From Nitrospirota bacterium (GTDB lineage: Bacteria; Nitrospirota; Leptospirillia; Leptospirillales; Leptospirillaceae), in contig JAJZHW010000004.1 of assembly GCA_021810805.1 (NCBI GenBank), forward strand, positions 1-64,000: a stretch of 64,000 nt of DNA. The letters run 5' to 3'. The number at the start of each line of letters is the position of its first letter. Positions within the stretch are counted from its first letter, which is position 1. Below the pieces are notes generated by a model. It worked only from the letters and a program-made list of their open reading frames with translations. It was not told the DNA's origin and searched no databases. Shown one piece after another: positions 7,938 through 16,351 of this stretch. The position numbers were made by a program, and so were the translations under genes.

Positions 7938-9494
7938 CTATTTGGCGGGAATCGTTTTAAAGACGTAGCGCATGAGAACATATTGTTGGCCGATAGTAAG
8001 AAGGTTGTTAACGATCCAGTAGAGAACGAGTCCTGATGGGAAATTTAAAAAGAAGAAGGTCATGACGACCGGGAGAAAAAGCATGATTTTCCGCTGCATG
8101 GGATCCGGAGTTGATGGGGTCAGTTTAGTTTGGATCACCATGGTGATCCCCATAATAATGGGGAAAATATAGTACGGGTCCTTAATGGAGAGATCGTGAA
8201 TCCAGAAAAGGAAGGGAGACTGTCTTAACTCAACGGTATTATTGAGGATGTTATACAAGGCGACAAAAACTGGAATCTGAACAAGAACAGGGAGACAACC
8301 GCCGAGGGGATTTATTCTTCGTTCCTTATAAAGCTCCATCATCGCGGCGTTGAGCTGGGCTTTGTCGTCTTTGTGTTTGGCCTGAAGTTTTTTAATCTCT
8401 GGTTGAAGTTGTTGCATCTGATTCATGGAGCGAAAGGACATGTAGGCGAGAGGAGAAAAAAGGATCTTGATCAACAGGGTGACAAAAATAATGGCAAACC
8501 CGTAGTTTTGCATATGGGAGTAAAGAGTCGAAAGAAAGACGAAGAGGAATTTGGCCAAAAAGCTGACCAGGGTAATCCTGCCGAAGACAAACCAACCAAA
8601 ATCGACTGTGTCGAGAAGACCAGGTTCGGCCGACTTGAGCAGGGAGTAGCGCTTGGGTTCGCCCGTAAGGACGAGAGAGGTGCGGGAATTGTTAAAGGAG
8701 AGCCTGATAAAGGAATTGGTCTTGTCTTTTATGATTTCCGTGGAGGCGGGAAAGCCCTTGAGAGAAATATAGCCGATAAAGTATTTTGTTTCATTCCCAA
8801 CCCAAGTCAATGCCGAGGGGGAGAAAACCTCCGAGATGTCCTTTTTAAATTCGTTCATCTTGCCATCGGGAGTCCCGTAAATCGGACCCTGAAATTCTGT
8901 CCCGATAAATTGAGTTTCGTCAGACATACCAAAGTTGAGGCCCGGAAGAAACACAAGGGAAAGATGGTCGGGATTGTCAATGGAGACAGTCACATGATAC
9001 CCCGTGGATGCCAGAGAGTAAGACAACGTGACGGGGTGGGAGTTGAAGGTGTAGAAAAGTGAAAGTGTCGAAGCCCCTGTTGTTACAGAAAGGTTCGTAG
9101 AGGTAATGGGGGCGCCGTTATATTCCGTTCGAAGAAGAGTGAGTGGGAGGAGGCCATTCTTGTCGTGAACGACGAGACCTCCTCCCATAAATCCAGGTTT
9201 TGAGCGGAGAAGATCTATATTTGATTTTTTGTCAGAGGAAAAATAAGACAAAAGCTTCCATCCGGTCATAGTTCCGGATGTTTGAGAAAAGGTCAGGCGA
9301 ATATCTTTATTCGACAAAGAGACAAGCGATGACTCCATGTCGTTAATCATGGGGACAGAAATAAGGTTGGAGGAGATAATTCCCTTGCTATTGGAAGGAG
9401 GGGGTGTCGGATTCTGGTGAGTTGAAAAATAATAATAGAGCAGAAAATTGAATCCTAAGACAATGGCGATGAGGGGGAGCATTTTTTTTAGCAT
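7938..9494 (-). CDS. yidC: membrane protein insertase YidC
   Basis: YidC inserts inner-membrane proteins alone or with SecYEG. The 518 residues show the Gram-negative layout: one N-terminal membrane helix (LIAIVLGFNFLLYYYF), a large periplasmic beta domain, then the conserved membrane core with LLIKILFSPLAYMSFRSMNQMQ, a cytoplasmic hairpin (MELYKERRINPLGGCLP) and further helices ending near residue 510. It stands 33 bp after yidD and 23 bp before mnmE, the classical order. Confidence 0.96.
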   Translation of the reverse strand: MLKKMLPLIAIVLGFNFLLYYYFSTHQNPTPPPSNSKGIISSNLISVPMINDMESSLVSLSNKDIRLTFSQTSGTMTGWKLLSYFSSDKKSNIDLLRSKPGFMGGGLVVHDKNGLLPLTLLRTEYNGAPITSTNLSVTTGASTLSLFYTFNSHPVTLSYSLASTGYHVTVSIDNPDHLSLVFLPGLNFGMSDETQFIGTEFQGPIYGTPDGKMNEFKKDISEVFSPSALTWVGNETKYFIGYISLKGFPASTEIIKDKTNSFIRLSFNNSRTSLVLTGEPKRYSLLKSAEPGLLDTVDFGWFVFGRITLVSFLAKFLFVFLSTLYSHMQNYGFAIIFVTLLIKILFSPLAYMSFRSMNQMQQLQPEIKKLQAKHKDDKAQLNAAMMELYKERRINPLGGCLPVLVQIPVFVALYNILNNTVELRQSPFLFWIHDLSIKDPYYIFPIIMGITMVIQTKLTPSTPDPMQRKIMLFLPVVMTFFFLNFPSGLVLYWIVNNLLTIGQQYVLMRYVFKTIPAK

Positions 9495-9527
9495 GTAACG
9501 GGTACTTTCTTTATATTGTGACAGAAA

Positions 9528-9728
9528 TCATGGAAGATCAACGCCACCAGGGTGGAAGGGGTGACACCGAAGAATCCTGAAGAGGGATTTAATCAGAGCT
9601 CGATGAAAAGGATACTGCTTGAAAGACAGGCGAGCATATTCCGAACAAGAGGGATAAAATCGACAGGACTGAGGAAGGAAGGGAGAGATATATCTCTGGT
9701 AAAGAGAAATCAGGCCCTGCATCGTCAT
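9528..9728 (-). CDS. yidD: membrane protein insertion efficiency factor YidD
   Basis: A 66-residue YidD (DUF37) protein. The family pattern is complete: [27 protein letters not shown] with its three cysteines, then [16 protein letters not shown]. YidD is a small, positively charged, membrane-associated protein that helps YidC-dependent insertion. Its start overlaps the rnpA stop by 4 bp, and yidC follows. Confidence 0.94.
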   Translation of the reverse strand: MTMQGLISLYQRYISPFLPQSCRFYPSCSEYARLSFKQYPFHRALIKSLFRILRCHPFHPGGVDLP

Positions 9729-10048
9729 GCCTTCAAGCGTAAGAGCGTTTTTCGAGCTTGAACCATCTGGTCAAGAATCTGTTCGAATTTGGTTGTGAGT
9801 GCTGGATTCCGTCCCATGATGACATAGGAACCCGGAGGGAAGCCTTCGGTTAGGCGATAGGCTTCCTTAAGGCGTCTCCGAACGAAATTTCTGAACACCG
9901 CCTTCCCGATCTTTTTTCCCACGAGCACGCTAAGACGATGTTCGCTGGAAGTTTTGCAAAGAAGGACAAAGGAGGAGGAGACGACCTTTATGCCGGGAGA
10001 ATCAATGAGGCGTTGAATTTCGCCACGGGAAAGCGAGACAGGCTTCAA
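9725..10048 (-). CDS. rnpA: ribonuclease P protein component
   Basis: RnpA is the protein cofactor of RNase P, which cuts tRNA 5' leaders. The 107-residue protein has the normal size. It contains the basic signature [21 protein letters not shown] (about residues 46-66), corresponding to the family's RNR motif region, and a second conserved stretch DYVIM-like ([11 protein letters not shown]). It lies 12 bp after rpmH and overlaps yidD by 4 bp. Confidence 0.93.
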   Translation of the reverse strand: MKPVSLSRGEIQRLIDSPGIKVVSSSFVLLCKTSSEHRLSVLVGKKIGKAVFRNFVRRRLKEAYRLTEGFPPGSYVIMGRNPALTTKFEQILDQMVQARKTLLRLKA

Positions 10049-10060
10049 TCTCTGAGGCGC

Positions 10061-10195
10061 TTAAACGGAAAGCTTATAACGACCCTTGGCACGTCTCTTT
10101 TTGATAACCTTTCGTCCGGCTGTGGTCGACATCCGCTTTCTGAAGCCGTGAGTCCGGGCTCGGCGAAGATTGCTCGGATTGAATGTCAAAGACAT
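10061..10195 (-). CDS. rpmH: 50S ribosomal protein bL34
   Basis: This 44-codon gene is too short for the ORF track. Translating the minus strand from ATG at 10195 gives [18 protein letters not shown], then [20 protein letters not shown], then RYKLSV and a TAA stop. The basic Arg/Lys-rich sequence with the THGFRKRM core is diagnostic of bL34. A ribosome binding site AAGGAG precedes the start. It sits between rplI and rnpA, the usual rpmH-rnpA pair. Confidence 0.97.
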   Translation of the reverse strand: MSLTFNPSNLRRARTHGFRKRMSTTAGRKVIKKRRAKGRYKLSV

Positions 10196-10227
10196 GAAGA
10201 ACTCCTTCTAAAAAAATCTGGAAAAAA

Positions 10228-10689
10228 TTAGTGATTGGTCTCTGGTACGATCTGAATCTTGAGTGAGCTATGAATGCCGTGTCCAAGGTTGACCGTAAGG
10301 GTGTGTTCTCCTAGTTCCCGGAGAGGTGTCTCGATGTGAATTTGTTTCTTATCGAGAACGATCTGATGGGAAGAGAGAAGGTCAACAATATGCATGGAGG
10401 TGACGGACCCAAAGATTTTATCATTTTGGCCGACTTTGACTGGGACGGGAAGGAGAAGCTCTGAAAGGCGTTGGGCCAGGTTCTGCAAGCGCTCTTTTTC
10501 TTTCATCGCCGCTTTGCGGATTTTTTCCTTGTGAACTTCCAAGGCTGCGATTTCGGCTTTTCCTGCCAAAACGCAAAGCTGGTTGGGAAGGAGAAAATTG
10601 CGAGCGTAGCCCGCCGAAACGGACACGAGATCCCCTGCGTCGCCAAGATTTTCAATGTGCTGTTTTAAGATAACATTTGTCTTGCCCAT
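10228..10689 (-). CDS. rplI: 50S ribosomal protein bL9
   Basis: A 153-residue bL9, normal in length. The N-terminal rRNA-binding domain reads MGKTNVILKQHIENLGDAGD, then VSAGYARNFLLPNQLC. A long Lys/Glu-rich connecting helix (about residues 45-75) joins it to the C-terminal domain with GSVTSMHIVDLL. It is the first minus-strand gene of the cluster and takes the position usually held by dnaA upstream of rpmH. A good promoter precedes it. Confidence 0.95.
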   Translation of the reverse strand: MGKTNVILKQHIENLGDAGDLVSVSAGYARNFLLPNQLCVLAGKAEIAALEVHKEKIRKAAMKEKERLQNLAQRLSELLLPVPVKVGQNDKIFGSVTSMHIVDLLSSHQIVLDKKQIHIETPLRELGEHTLTVNLGHGIHSSLKIQIVPETNH

Positions 10690-10722
10690 GGTCTCTCCAA
10701 ATTTTAAAAGTTAAACTTCAAC

Positions 10723-10751
10723 ACTATAACAGGGCGAGGCGGGGAAATCAA
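10723..10751 (-). promoter_or_regulatory. sigma-70-type promoter of the rplI-rpmH cluster
   Basis: On the minus strand TTGATT (-35) is followed after exactly 17 bp by TATAGT (-10). Transcription would begin about 27 bp upstream of the rplI start codon. Only 32 bp separate rplI and rpmH, so this promoter may feed rpmH, rnpA and the genes beyond. Confidence 0.7.
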
Positions 10752-10799
10752 TGAAAAATACTCTATTTGAAATACAGGCTGAGATTTCGGGGTCCCTCA

Positions 10800-10829
10800 T
10801 TGAAGAGAAGGAAAGAACGAGGGTAAACT
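10800..10829 (+). promoter_or_regulatory. possible promoter of the cobalamin operon
   Basis: TTGAAG and TAAACT, separated by 18 bp, lie about 40 bp upstream of the cbiD start. The match to sigma-70 consensus is fair. I see none of the conserved boxes of a cobalamin riboswitch in this 178-bp divergent region. Confidence 0.35.
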
Positions 10830-10868
10830 CTTTAAAACGATGCAGTGTGATTCATTGTAGGAGAGCCG

Positions 10869-11975
10869 ATGAGAACAGGCTTTACGACGGGAGCCTGTGC
10901 CCAGGCGGGGGTCAAGGCCTCACTAGAGGCGCTGTTGGCAGGATCCTTTGGCGACAGTGTGTCGGTTAGACTTCCCAATGGCAAAGAGGCCCAATTTCAG
11001 ATTTTCAGAAAGATCAGTCTTCGTCTGGAAGGAGTGTGCGGGGCCGCCTGTTCAATTATTAAAGATGGCGGGGATGATCCCGATTGCACTCACGGGGCGG
11101 AAATCGAAGTTGAAGTGGTTCTGGATGAGGGGGGCGCTGTGGCGTTTGCGGCAGGCGAAGGAGTGGGAAAAATAACAAAGCCAGGCTTGTCACTTGCTGT
11201 AGGAGAGCCGGCCATTAACCCAGTTCCGCGACGTTTTATGGAAAAGGAATTTCAAAACGCAAAAAAAAATATAGAAAAGAAATTCGGCTTTCAAAATCCG
11301 GGAGTGATAATTAGGATTTCCATTGCCGATGGGGTGGAACGGTCGAAAAAAACATTAAACGAACGCTTGGGGATCGTTGGCGGACTGTCAATTCTTGGAA
11401 CAAAGGGCATCGTTGTTCCCTTTAGTACTGCAGCCTACCGATCGAGCATTTCCCAAGCGATGGATGTCGCTAAAGCGAGAGGCTTAGAGACAATCGTACT
11501 GACTACAGGGGGGCAAAGTGAAGGCTTTGCCATGAAGCTCTATCCAAACATTCCGGCCGAGGGTTTTATTCAGATAGGGGACTTTACAGGTTTTTCTGTA
11601 AAGGAGGCGGGGAAGAAAAAATTCTCAAAAATAGTAATGGCCGGGTTCCTTGGAAAATTTTCGAAGCTGGCCAAAGGGGTGACCCAAACTCATGCGGCGG
11701 GCTCTCAGGTGGACCTTGAGTTTCTTGCTGCAGTTGCCAAGGAAACGGGATCAAACGAGAAAATTTGCCAGGAAATCCGGTCTGCCAATACGGCTCGACA
11801 TGTGGGAGAAATCCTTGAGAGGGAAGGAAATCAGGAATTTTTCACAAGTCTGTGCCGGAAGATAATAAAGCATATTGAAAAGTTGACTCCTCACCCAGAA
11901 AACATCGAAGTTTTATTGACAAACTTTGAAGGTAAACTCGTCGGTTCGGCCCATAACCACTCGGAGGGCCGGTGA
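10869..11975 (+). CDS. cbiD: cobalt-precorrin-5B C1-methyltransferase CbiD
   Basis: CbiD performs the SAM-dependent C1 methylation that accompanies ring contraction in the anaerobic (early cobalt) route to cobalamin. The 368 residues begin with the signature MRTGFTTGACAQAGVKASLE and contain GGDDPDCTHG and TTGGQSEGFAMK regions typical of the family. AGGAG lies 5 bp before the ATG. It is the first gene of a tightly overlapping six-gene cobalamin operon and overlaps cbiE by 4 bp. Confidence 0.94.
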   Translation: MRTGFTTGACAQAGVKASLEALLAGSFGDSVSVRLPNGKEAQFQIFRKISLRLEGVCGAACSIIKDGGDDPDCTHGAEIEVEVVLDEGGAVAFAAGEGVGKITKPGLSLAVGEPAINPVPRRFMEKEFQNAKKNIEKKFGFQNPGVIIRISIADGVERSKKTLNERLGIVGGLSILGTKGIVVPFSTAAYRSSISQAMDVAKARGLETIVLTTGGQSEGFAMKLYPNIPAEGFIQIGDFTGFSVKEAGKKKFSKIVMAGFLGKFSKLAKGVTQTHAAGSQVDLEFLAAVAKETGSNEKICQEIRSANTARHVGEILEREGNQEFFTSLCRKIIKHIEKLTPHPENIEVLLTNFEGKLVGSAHNHSEGR

Positions 11976-12643
11976 AAAATTCTCCCCGGATTTATCTCGT
12001 GGGGGTGGAGCCGGAAGGGGTTGACCCACACCGTCCTCCTCTTTCGGGTCTCCTTCAAAAGACCTGTCTTGTCATCGGGGGAAAAAGACATATTGACCCG
12101 CTTCGTGACCAAATGGGATCAGAGACAGAGTTTCTCCCGATTACTGCCAATATTCCCGAGGTGATCGAAAGGCTCAAGAGATTTCTGAAGGCGGATAAGG
12201 CGGAGGAAAATGCAATTGTCTTGGCGACGGGAGATCCGCTCTATTACGGAATTGGGACCCCAATCACCAAAGATCTTCCTCCGGAGAGTCTTGTTATCAT
12301 TCCCGCCACAACCCTTGTGCAGCGAGCTTTTTCCCTCCTCAGGGAGCCCTGGGACAAAGTTCGGGTGGGAAGCCTGCACAGCAAGAAGGACTCTCCAGCG
12401 ATTGTTCCTGGCCGGTGGGCGTTTTATACAGGAGGACCCCATGGGCCGGCAGATGTCTGCTCTCTTATCTTTGCCAAAAAATTCCTGATAAGGAATATGT
12501 CGGTCCTTGAGGAGATCGGGATGGAGGGAGAGCGGGTGAGACATTTTGACCGCATAGATTCAGAGAACGAGCTTCCAAAGGATATAAAGCCGCTCAACAT
12601 GGTGGTGTTAACGATAGAGGGAGCGGCAAATCATGGATCATGA
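11972..12643 (+). CDS. cbiE: cobalt-precorrin-7 C5-methyltransferase CbiE
   Basis: A 223-residue tetrapyrrole methylase-fold protein. IYLVGVEPEG at the N-terminus, VIGGKRHI, and the LATGDPLYYGIG loop match CbiE, the C5-methyltransferase half of CobL. In this genome it is split from CbiT, which follows with an 11-bp overlap. The start is GTG within the cbiD stop (GTGA). The reaction, with CbiT, converts cobalt-precorrin-7 to cobalt-precorrin-8. Confidence 0.88.
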   Translation: MKNSPRIYLVGVEPEGVDPHRPPLSGLLQKTCLVIGGKRHIDPLRDQMGSETEFLPITANIPEVIERLKRFLKADKAEENAIVLATGDPLYYGIGTPITKDLPPESLVIIPATTLVQRAFSLLREPWDKVRVGSLHSKKDSPAIVPGRWAFYTGGPHGPADVCSLIFAKKFLIRNMSVLEEIGMEGERVRHFDRIDSENELPKDIKPLNMVVLTIEGAANHGS

Positions 12644-13238
12644 ATCTCGCCTCTTCGGATTGCCCGAAGAGTCATTCGTATTCACTGTTCCCCGTAAGGG
12701 GTTAATAACAAAAACGGAAACAAGAGTCATTTCGCTGATGAAGCTTGACCTTCGCCCCGGGCAGGTTCTTTGGGATATTGGTGCGGGTTCGGGGTCTGTT
12801 GGGATCGAGGCCGCTCGGCTTGTTCACGATCTTAAGGTTATTGCCGTTGAAAAAGATGCAGCTGACTTTGAGTGTCTTCAAAAAAACATTGACGCCTTTG
12901 GTCTATCAGGACGGATTGAGGCTATCTTTGGAAAGGCCCCGGAGGCACTTTCCCAGGCCCCTTCACCGGATAGGGTCTTTATCGGTGGATCCGGCGGCCG
13001 CATGTCTGACCTTCTCGACTTCTGTTTGGAAAAGGGAAAATCCTTGGGAATCGTGGCGAACTTTGCGACGATCGAGAATCTGGCAGAAGCTCTTGATTGG
13101 GCAAAGAAAAAGAAGTTTTCACATGATATTGTCCACTTGCAGGTAGGGCGGGGCGTTCCCATCGTGGGGCTGACCAGAATCGAGGCGCAAAATCCTGTGA
13201 CCATTCTCTCCCTCTTTCCCGATGGGGTAACGCCATGA
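12633..13238 (+). CDS. cbiT: cobalt-precorrin-6B C15-methyltransferase (decarboxylating) CbiT
   Basis: CbiT is a Rossmann-type SAM methyltransferase that methylates C15 and decarboxylates the ring C acetate. The 201-residue protein has the N-terminal pattern GLITKTETRVISLMKLDL, the SAM loop LWDIGAGSGSVGIEAARL, VIAVEKD and the FIGGSGG motif, all typical of CbiT/CobL-C. It overlaps cbiE by 11 bp and cbiG by 4 bp. Confidence 0.92.
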   Translation: MDHESRLFGLPEESFVFTVPRKGLITKTETRVISLMKLDLRPGQVLWDIGAGSGSVGIEAARLVHDLKVIAVEKDAADFECLQKNIDAFGLSGRIEAIFGKAPEALSQAPSPDRVFIGGSGGRMSDLLDFCLEKGKSLGIVANFATIENLAEALDWAKKKKFSHDIVHLQVGRGVPIVGLTRIEAQNPVTILSLFPDGVTP

Positions 13239-14413
13239 GTCAGGGGGCTTCCCATGACAGATCTGACGCCCCGAAGCTGGCGGTGGCGACGATTACGCGA
13301 CCGGGCCTTCTCGTTGCGGCACGGATTGCTCAAGAGCATCATGCCGACCTTTATGTGTCGGAGAGGTATATCTCCCATATTCCGGAGGATCTCAAGCCGA
13401 CGGCAAAAACATTCGATGGAGTCATCAAGAACCTCTTGCCGGAGCTTTTTGCTGCCTATGATGGGATCATTCTCATCATGGCCCTGGGGATTGTCGTGCG
13501 ATCCATCGCGCGGCTTGCCGAAGACAAGACGAGGGATCCGGCGGTGCTCGTGGGTGATGTTCAGGGCCGTTTCCTCATCAGTGTCTTGTCGGGCCATAGC
13601 GGGGGGGCGAACCGGCTGACCGAGGAGATCGCCCGTACCACCGGAGCCATCCCTGTGGTCACCACGGGAACCGATGTCACCCAAACCGTTGCCCCTGATT
13701 TGATTGCCAAGGAAATGGGAGGAATCCTTACCCCCCACGACAATCTGAAGCGTGTCAGCTCCGCCATCGTTGACGGGGATCCGGTTCTCTTTTTGAATCT
13801 CGACAAGGTTCCCATTCCCTCTCTGGAAGGGGCGAAAAAACCAAATATTCTCATCGCCGACACTCTTCCCGAGCCCCTGCCCCCTCTTCGGGCTGGTGTC
13901 ACGATTACCCTCTCAACGACACCCCCATCATTGGGGGAGGGGGTCCAGACGCTTCAGATCGTCCCCCGGTGTCTCGGTGTGGGAATCGGATGCAACAGGG
14001 GAACAAGCTTGCAGGAAATCGAGGATCTCCTCAGTGAGGTCATGGCGCGTGAGGGTTGGCATCACGAGGCGATTCGGGCCTTTGGCACAATCGATCTGAA
14101 AAAAGATGAGGAAGGGATTCTTCAGCTGGCTGCGCGCAAGGGATTGCCGCTTTTTTTCTTTTCCCGAAGTCAGCTGGAAGAGATTCAGGTCCCGAATCCG
14201 TCGGGGGTCGTCAAACACTATGTCGGAACTCCATCCGTTGCCGAACCTTCGTCGATCCTTGCCCTGAAGATGTCTCCCCCTCCCTGGGCAGGAACCCCGG
14301 TTCTTGTCGTCGAAAAGGTGAAATCGAAAAATGTGACCTTGGCCATTGCCCGATGGTTCCCGGAGAACTTCCCCAATTCCTCTTCTAACAAAAATGGAAA
14401 AAATCATTCATGA
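13235..14413 (+). CDS. cbiG: cobalt-precorrin-5A hydrolase CbiG
   Basis: CbiG opens the delta-lactone of cobalt-precorrin-5A and releases acetaldehyde, a step only in the anaerobic route. The 392 residues show the N-terminal CbiG domain with IMALGIVVRSIARL, the VLSGHSGGANRLTEEIA motif (about 125-141), and the C-terminal CobE/CbiG domain starting at CLGVGIGCNRGTS (about 246). Its presence with CbiD and CbiH argues for the oxygen-independent pathway even if the host lives in air. Confidence 0.93.
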   Translation: MSQGASHDRSDAPKLAVATITRPGLLVAARIAQEHHADLYVSERYISHIPEDLKPTAKTFDGVIKNLLPELFAAYDGIILIMALGIVVRSIARLAEDKTRDPAVLVGDVQGRFLISVLSGHSGGANRLTEEIARTTGAIPVVTTGTDVTQTVAPDLIAKEMGGILTPHDNLKRVSSAIVDGDPVLFLNLDKVPIPSLEGAKKPNILIADTLPEPLPPLRAGVTITLSTTPPSLGEGVQTLQIVPRCLGVGIGCNRGTSLQEIEDLLSEVMAREGWHHEAIRAFGTIDLKKDEEGILQLAARKGLPLFFFSRSQLEEIQVPNPSGVVKHYVGTPSVAEPSSILALKMSPPPWAGTPVLVVEKVKSKNVTLAIARWFPENFPNSSSNKNGKNHS

Positions 14414-15246
14414 CAAAATCATATTTGACTGAATCCTCTCCCGAAAAGGGAGGAATGCTGACCCTGGTCGGCTTTGGACCGGGGGCAGAGGACCATCTCA
14501 CCCCGATTGCAAAAAAGGCCATTGAAAAAGCAGATGTTGTCATTGGCTATCGCACCTACATCGATCTTGTCCGCCACCTGGTTAACGGCAAGGCGGTGAT
14601 CGAAACGGGAATGACCGAAGAGATCGATCGGGCGACCCAGGCGGTGGAGCTCGCTTATCAGGGGAAGCGTGTGGCACTGATCAGCAGTGGAGATGTCGGA
14701 ATTTACGGAATGGCAGGGCTTGCCTTCGAAGTCCTTGGAGAGAAGGGGTGGAGCGGGGACGAAATCGATGTCACCGTTCTTCCTGGCATCACGGCATTAT
14801 CGGCCTGTGCATCTCTTCTGGGCGCTCCTTTAATGCATGATTTTGCCTCTATCAGCCTCTCCGACCTCCTGACCCCTTGGGAGCTGATCCGGAAGCGTCT
14901 TGAAGCCGCTGCCATGGCCGATTTTGTGGTGGCGTTGTATAACCCACGCTCCTCGAAGAGAGTCCATCAGGTGGAGGAGGCGCGCGAAATCCTCCTCTCC
15001 CACCGAAGTCGAGAAACCCCTGTAGGAATCGTCAAAAGCGCGATGCGTGATGGAGAGACAGTCGTGATTACGACACTGGACCACATGCTCGACCACCCCA
15101 TCGGCATGCTGACAACAATCCTTGTGGGAAACTCCCAGACGCGCCTTCTGGCGGGACGGATGGTGACACCCCGTGGGTACCGCAACAAATATCACTTGGA
15201 AACGGGAGAACGGATCACCAAGAGGAAAGGATCTGGAACGGAATGA
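14410..15246 (+). CDS. cbiH: precorrin-3B C17-methyltransferase (CbiH/CobJ)
   Basis: This enzyme methylates C17 and drives ring contraction. The 278-residue tetrapyrrole methylase has LTLVGFGPGAEDHLTPIAKKA, a VIGYRTYIDLV stretch, and the SAM-site motif ISSGDVGIYGMAGLAFE typical of CbiH/CobJ. ALYNPRSSKR and the C-terminal TPRGYRNKY also fit. It overlaps cbiG and cobO by 4 bp each. An extra 15 or so residues precede the domain. Confidence 0.93.
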   Translation: MTKSYLTESSPEKGGMLTLVGFGPGAEDHLTPIAKKAIEKADVVIGYRTYIDLVRHLVNGKAVIETGMTEEIDRATQAVELAYQGKRVALISSGDVGIYGMAGLAFEVLGEKGWSGDEIDVTVLPGITALSACASLLGAPLMHDFASISLSDLLTPWELIRKRLEAAAMADFVVALYNPRSSKRVHQVEEAREILLSHRSRETPVGIVKSAMRDGETVVITTLDHMLDHPIGMLTTILVGNSQTRLLAGRMVTPRGYRNKYHLETGERITKRKGSGTE

Positions 15247-15782
15247 CTGAGGCAGTGACGGAAAAGGGGCTGGTGATCGTTTACACCGGTGATGGCAAGG
15301 GAAAGACAACCGCCGCGTTGGGTCTTCTGTATCGGGCCTCAGGGTATCGAATGAAAGGTCTCATGGTTCAGTTCATGAAGGGTCGGATGCATTCGGGAGA
15401 GAGGGAAGCGGCCTCGACATCTTCCGATGGACTCATTACGATTGTTCCATTGGGAGAGGGGTTTACCTGGGAAACAAAGGATGCGGCGAGAGATCGTGCC
15501 GTGGCACAACAGGCCTTTGAGTATGCCCGAAAGGAAGCTCTCACCGGGGGGTACGACCTTGTGATCCTCGATGAAATCAACATAGCCCTTCGATACAATT
15601 ACATCGATGTTCCCCAGGTTCTGGCCCTTCTCGATGAGCGTCCAGAGCATCAAAATATAGTTTTGACAGGTAGGAATGCCCCGGATGCCATTTTGGAGCG
15701 GGCGGACCTTGTGACGGAGATGAAAATGATAAAACATCCCTTTGAGAAAGGGATTCTTGCACGGAAGGGGGTCGATTTTTAA
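15243..15782 (+). CDS. cobO: corrinoid adenosyltransferase CobO (CobA type)
   Basis: CobO transfers the adenosyl group of ATP to Co(I) corrinoids to give adenosylcobalamin precursors. The 179 residues have the P-loop VYTGDGKGKTTAALGLLYRA at 12-31, VQFMKG, and LVILDEINIALRYNYI with the Walker B acid. The size and motifs match the CobA/CobO family rather than PduO. It ends the cobalamin operon and its stop overlaps the def start. Confidence 0.94.
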   Translation: MTEAVTEKGLVIVYTGDGKGKTTAALGLLYRASGYRMKGLMVQFMKGRMHSGEREAASTSSDGLITIVPLGEGFTWETKDAARDRAVAQQAFEYARKEALTGGYDLVILDEINIALRYNYIDVPQVLALLDERPEHQNIVLTGRNAPDAILERADLVTEMKMIKHPFEKGILARKGVDF

Positions 15783-16336
15783 TGGCGCTTCTCAAGATAG
15801 CAAAAATGGGAAATCCCGTTCTGAGAAAAATTGCCGAACCGGTCTCGAAGGAAGAAATCAGCCGGCGGGAATTCCAGCAGTTTTTGGACGATATGATTGA
15901 GACGATGAAGGATGAGGATGGGTTGGGTCTGGCCGCCCCTCAGGTCCACGTCTCTAAGCAGGTGGTCATTATCGAAAGTCTCGACGACCCTCGCTCCGAA
16001 GAGGGCCCACCCACCCCGCTTCTGGTCCTGATCAATCCGGTCTTCAAATACATGTCCAAGGAAACAAGAACGGGGTGGGAAGGGTGTCTGTCTCTCGACA
16101 ACCTTCGAGGAAAGGTCACCCGGTCGCGGGCGGTAAAGCTTGAGGCTCTGGGGAGAAAAGGAGAGACCATTGTTCTCGACTGGGAGGAGTTTCCTGCTGT
16201 CGTCCTGCAGCACGAGATCGACCACTTGAGGGGCCATCTCTTCGTCGACAAAATGAAGGACATGTCGACGCTGACCCACCTCGGGGAGTTCCATCGCTAC
16301 TGGATCAAGGGAGACAAGGACGTCGAAGAGGTCTAA
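15782..16336 (+). CDS. def: peptide deformylase
   Basis: Deformylase removes the formyl group from nascent proteins. The 184-residue protein has the three diagnostic motifs: GLGLAAPQV (about 44-52), EGCLSL with the metal-binding cysteine, and QHEIDHLRG with the two metal-binding histidines and the catalytic glutamate. The ATG overlaps the cobO stop by one base, so it is probably expressed with the cobalamin operon. pyrF converges from the other side with a 15-bp gap. Confidence 0.96.
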   Translation: MALLKIAKMGNPVLRKIAEPVSKEEISRREFQQFLDDMIETMKDEDGLGLAAPQVHVSKQVVIIESLDDPRSEEGPPTPLLVLINPVFKYMSKETRTGWEGCLSLDNLRGKVTRSRAVKLEALGRKGETIVLDWEEFPAVVLQHEIDHLRGHLFVDKMKDMSTLTHLGEFHRYWIKGDKDVEEV

Positions 16337-16351
16337 GATCAGTCCCGTGTC

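Noticed and set aside
10196-10227. Replication origin between rplI and rpmH
   Set aside because: Only 32 bp, no DnaA boxes and no dnaA gene nearby.
10690-10868. Cobalamin riboswitch upstream of cbiD
   Set aside because: The region is AT-rich and lacks the conserved B12-box and core stems; only a fair promoter is visible.
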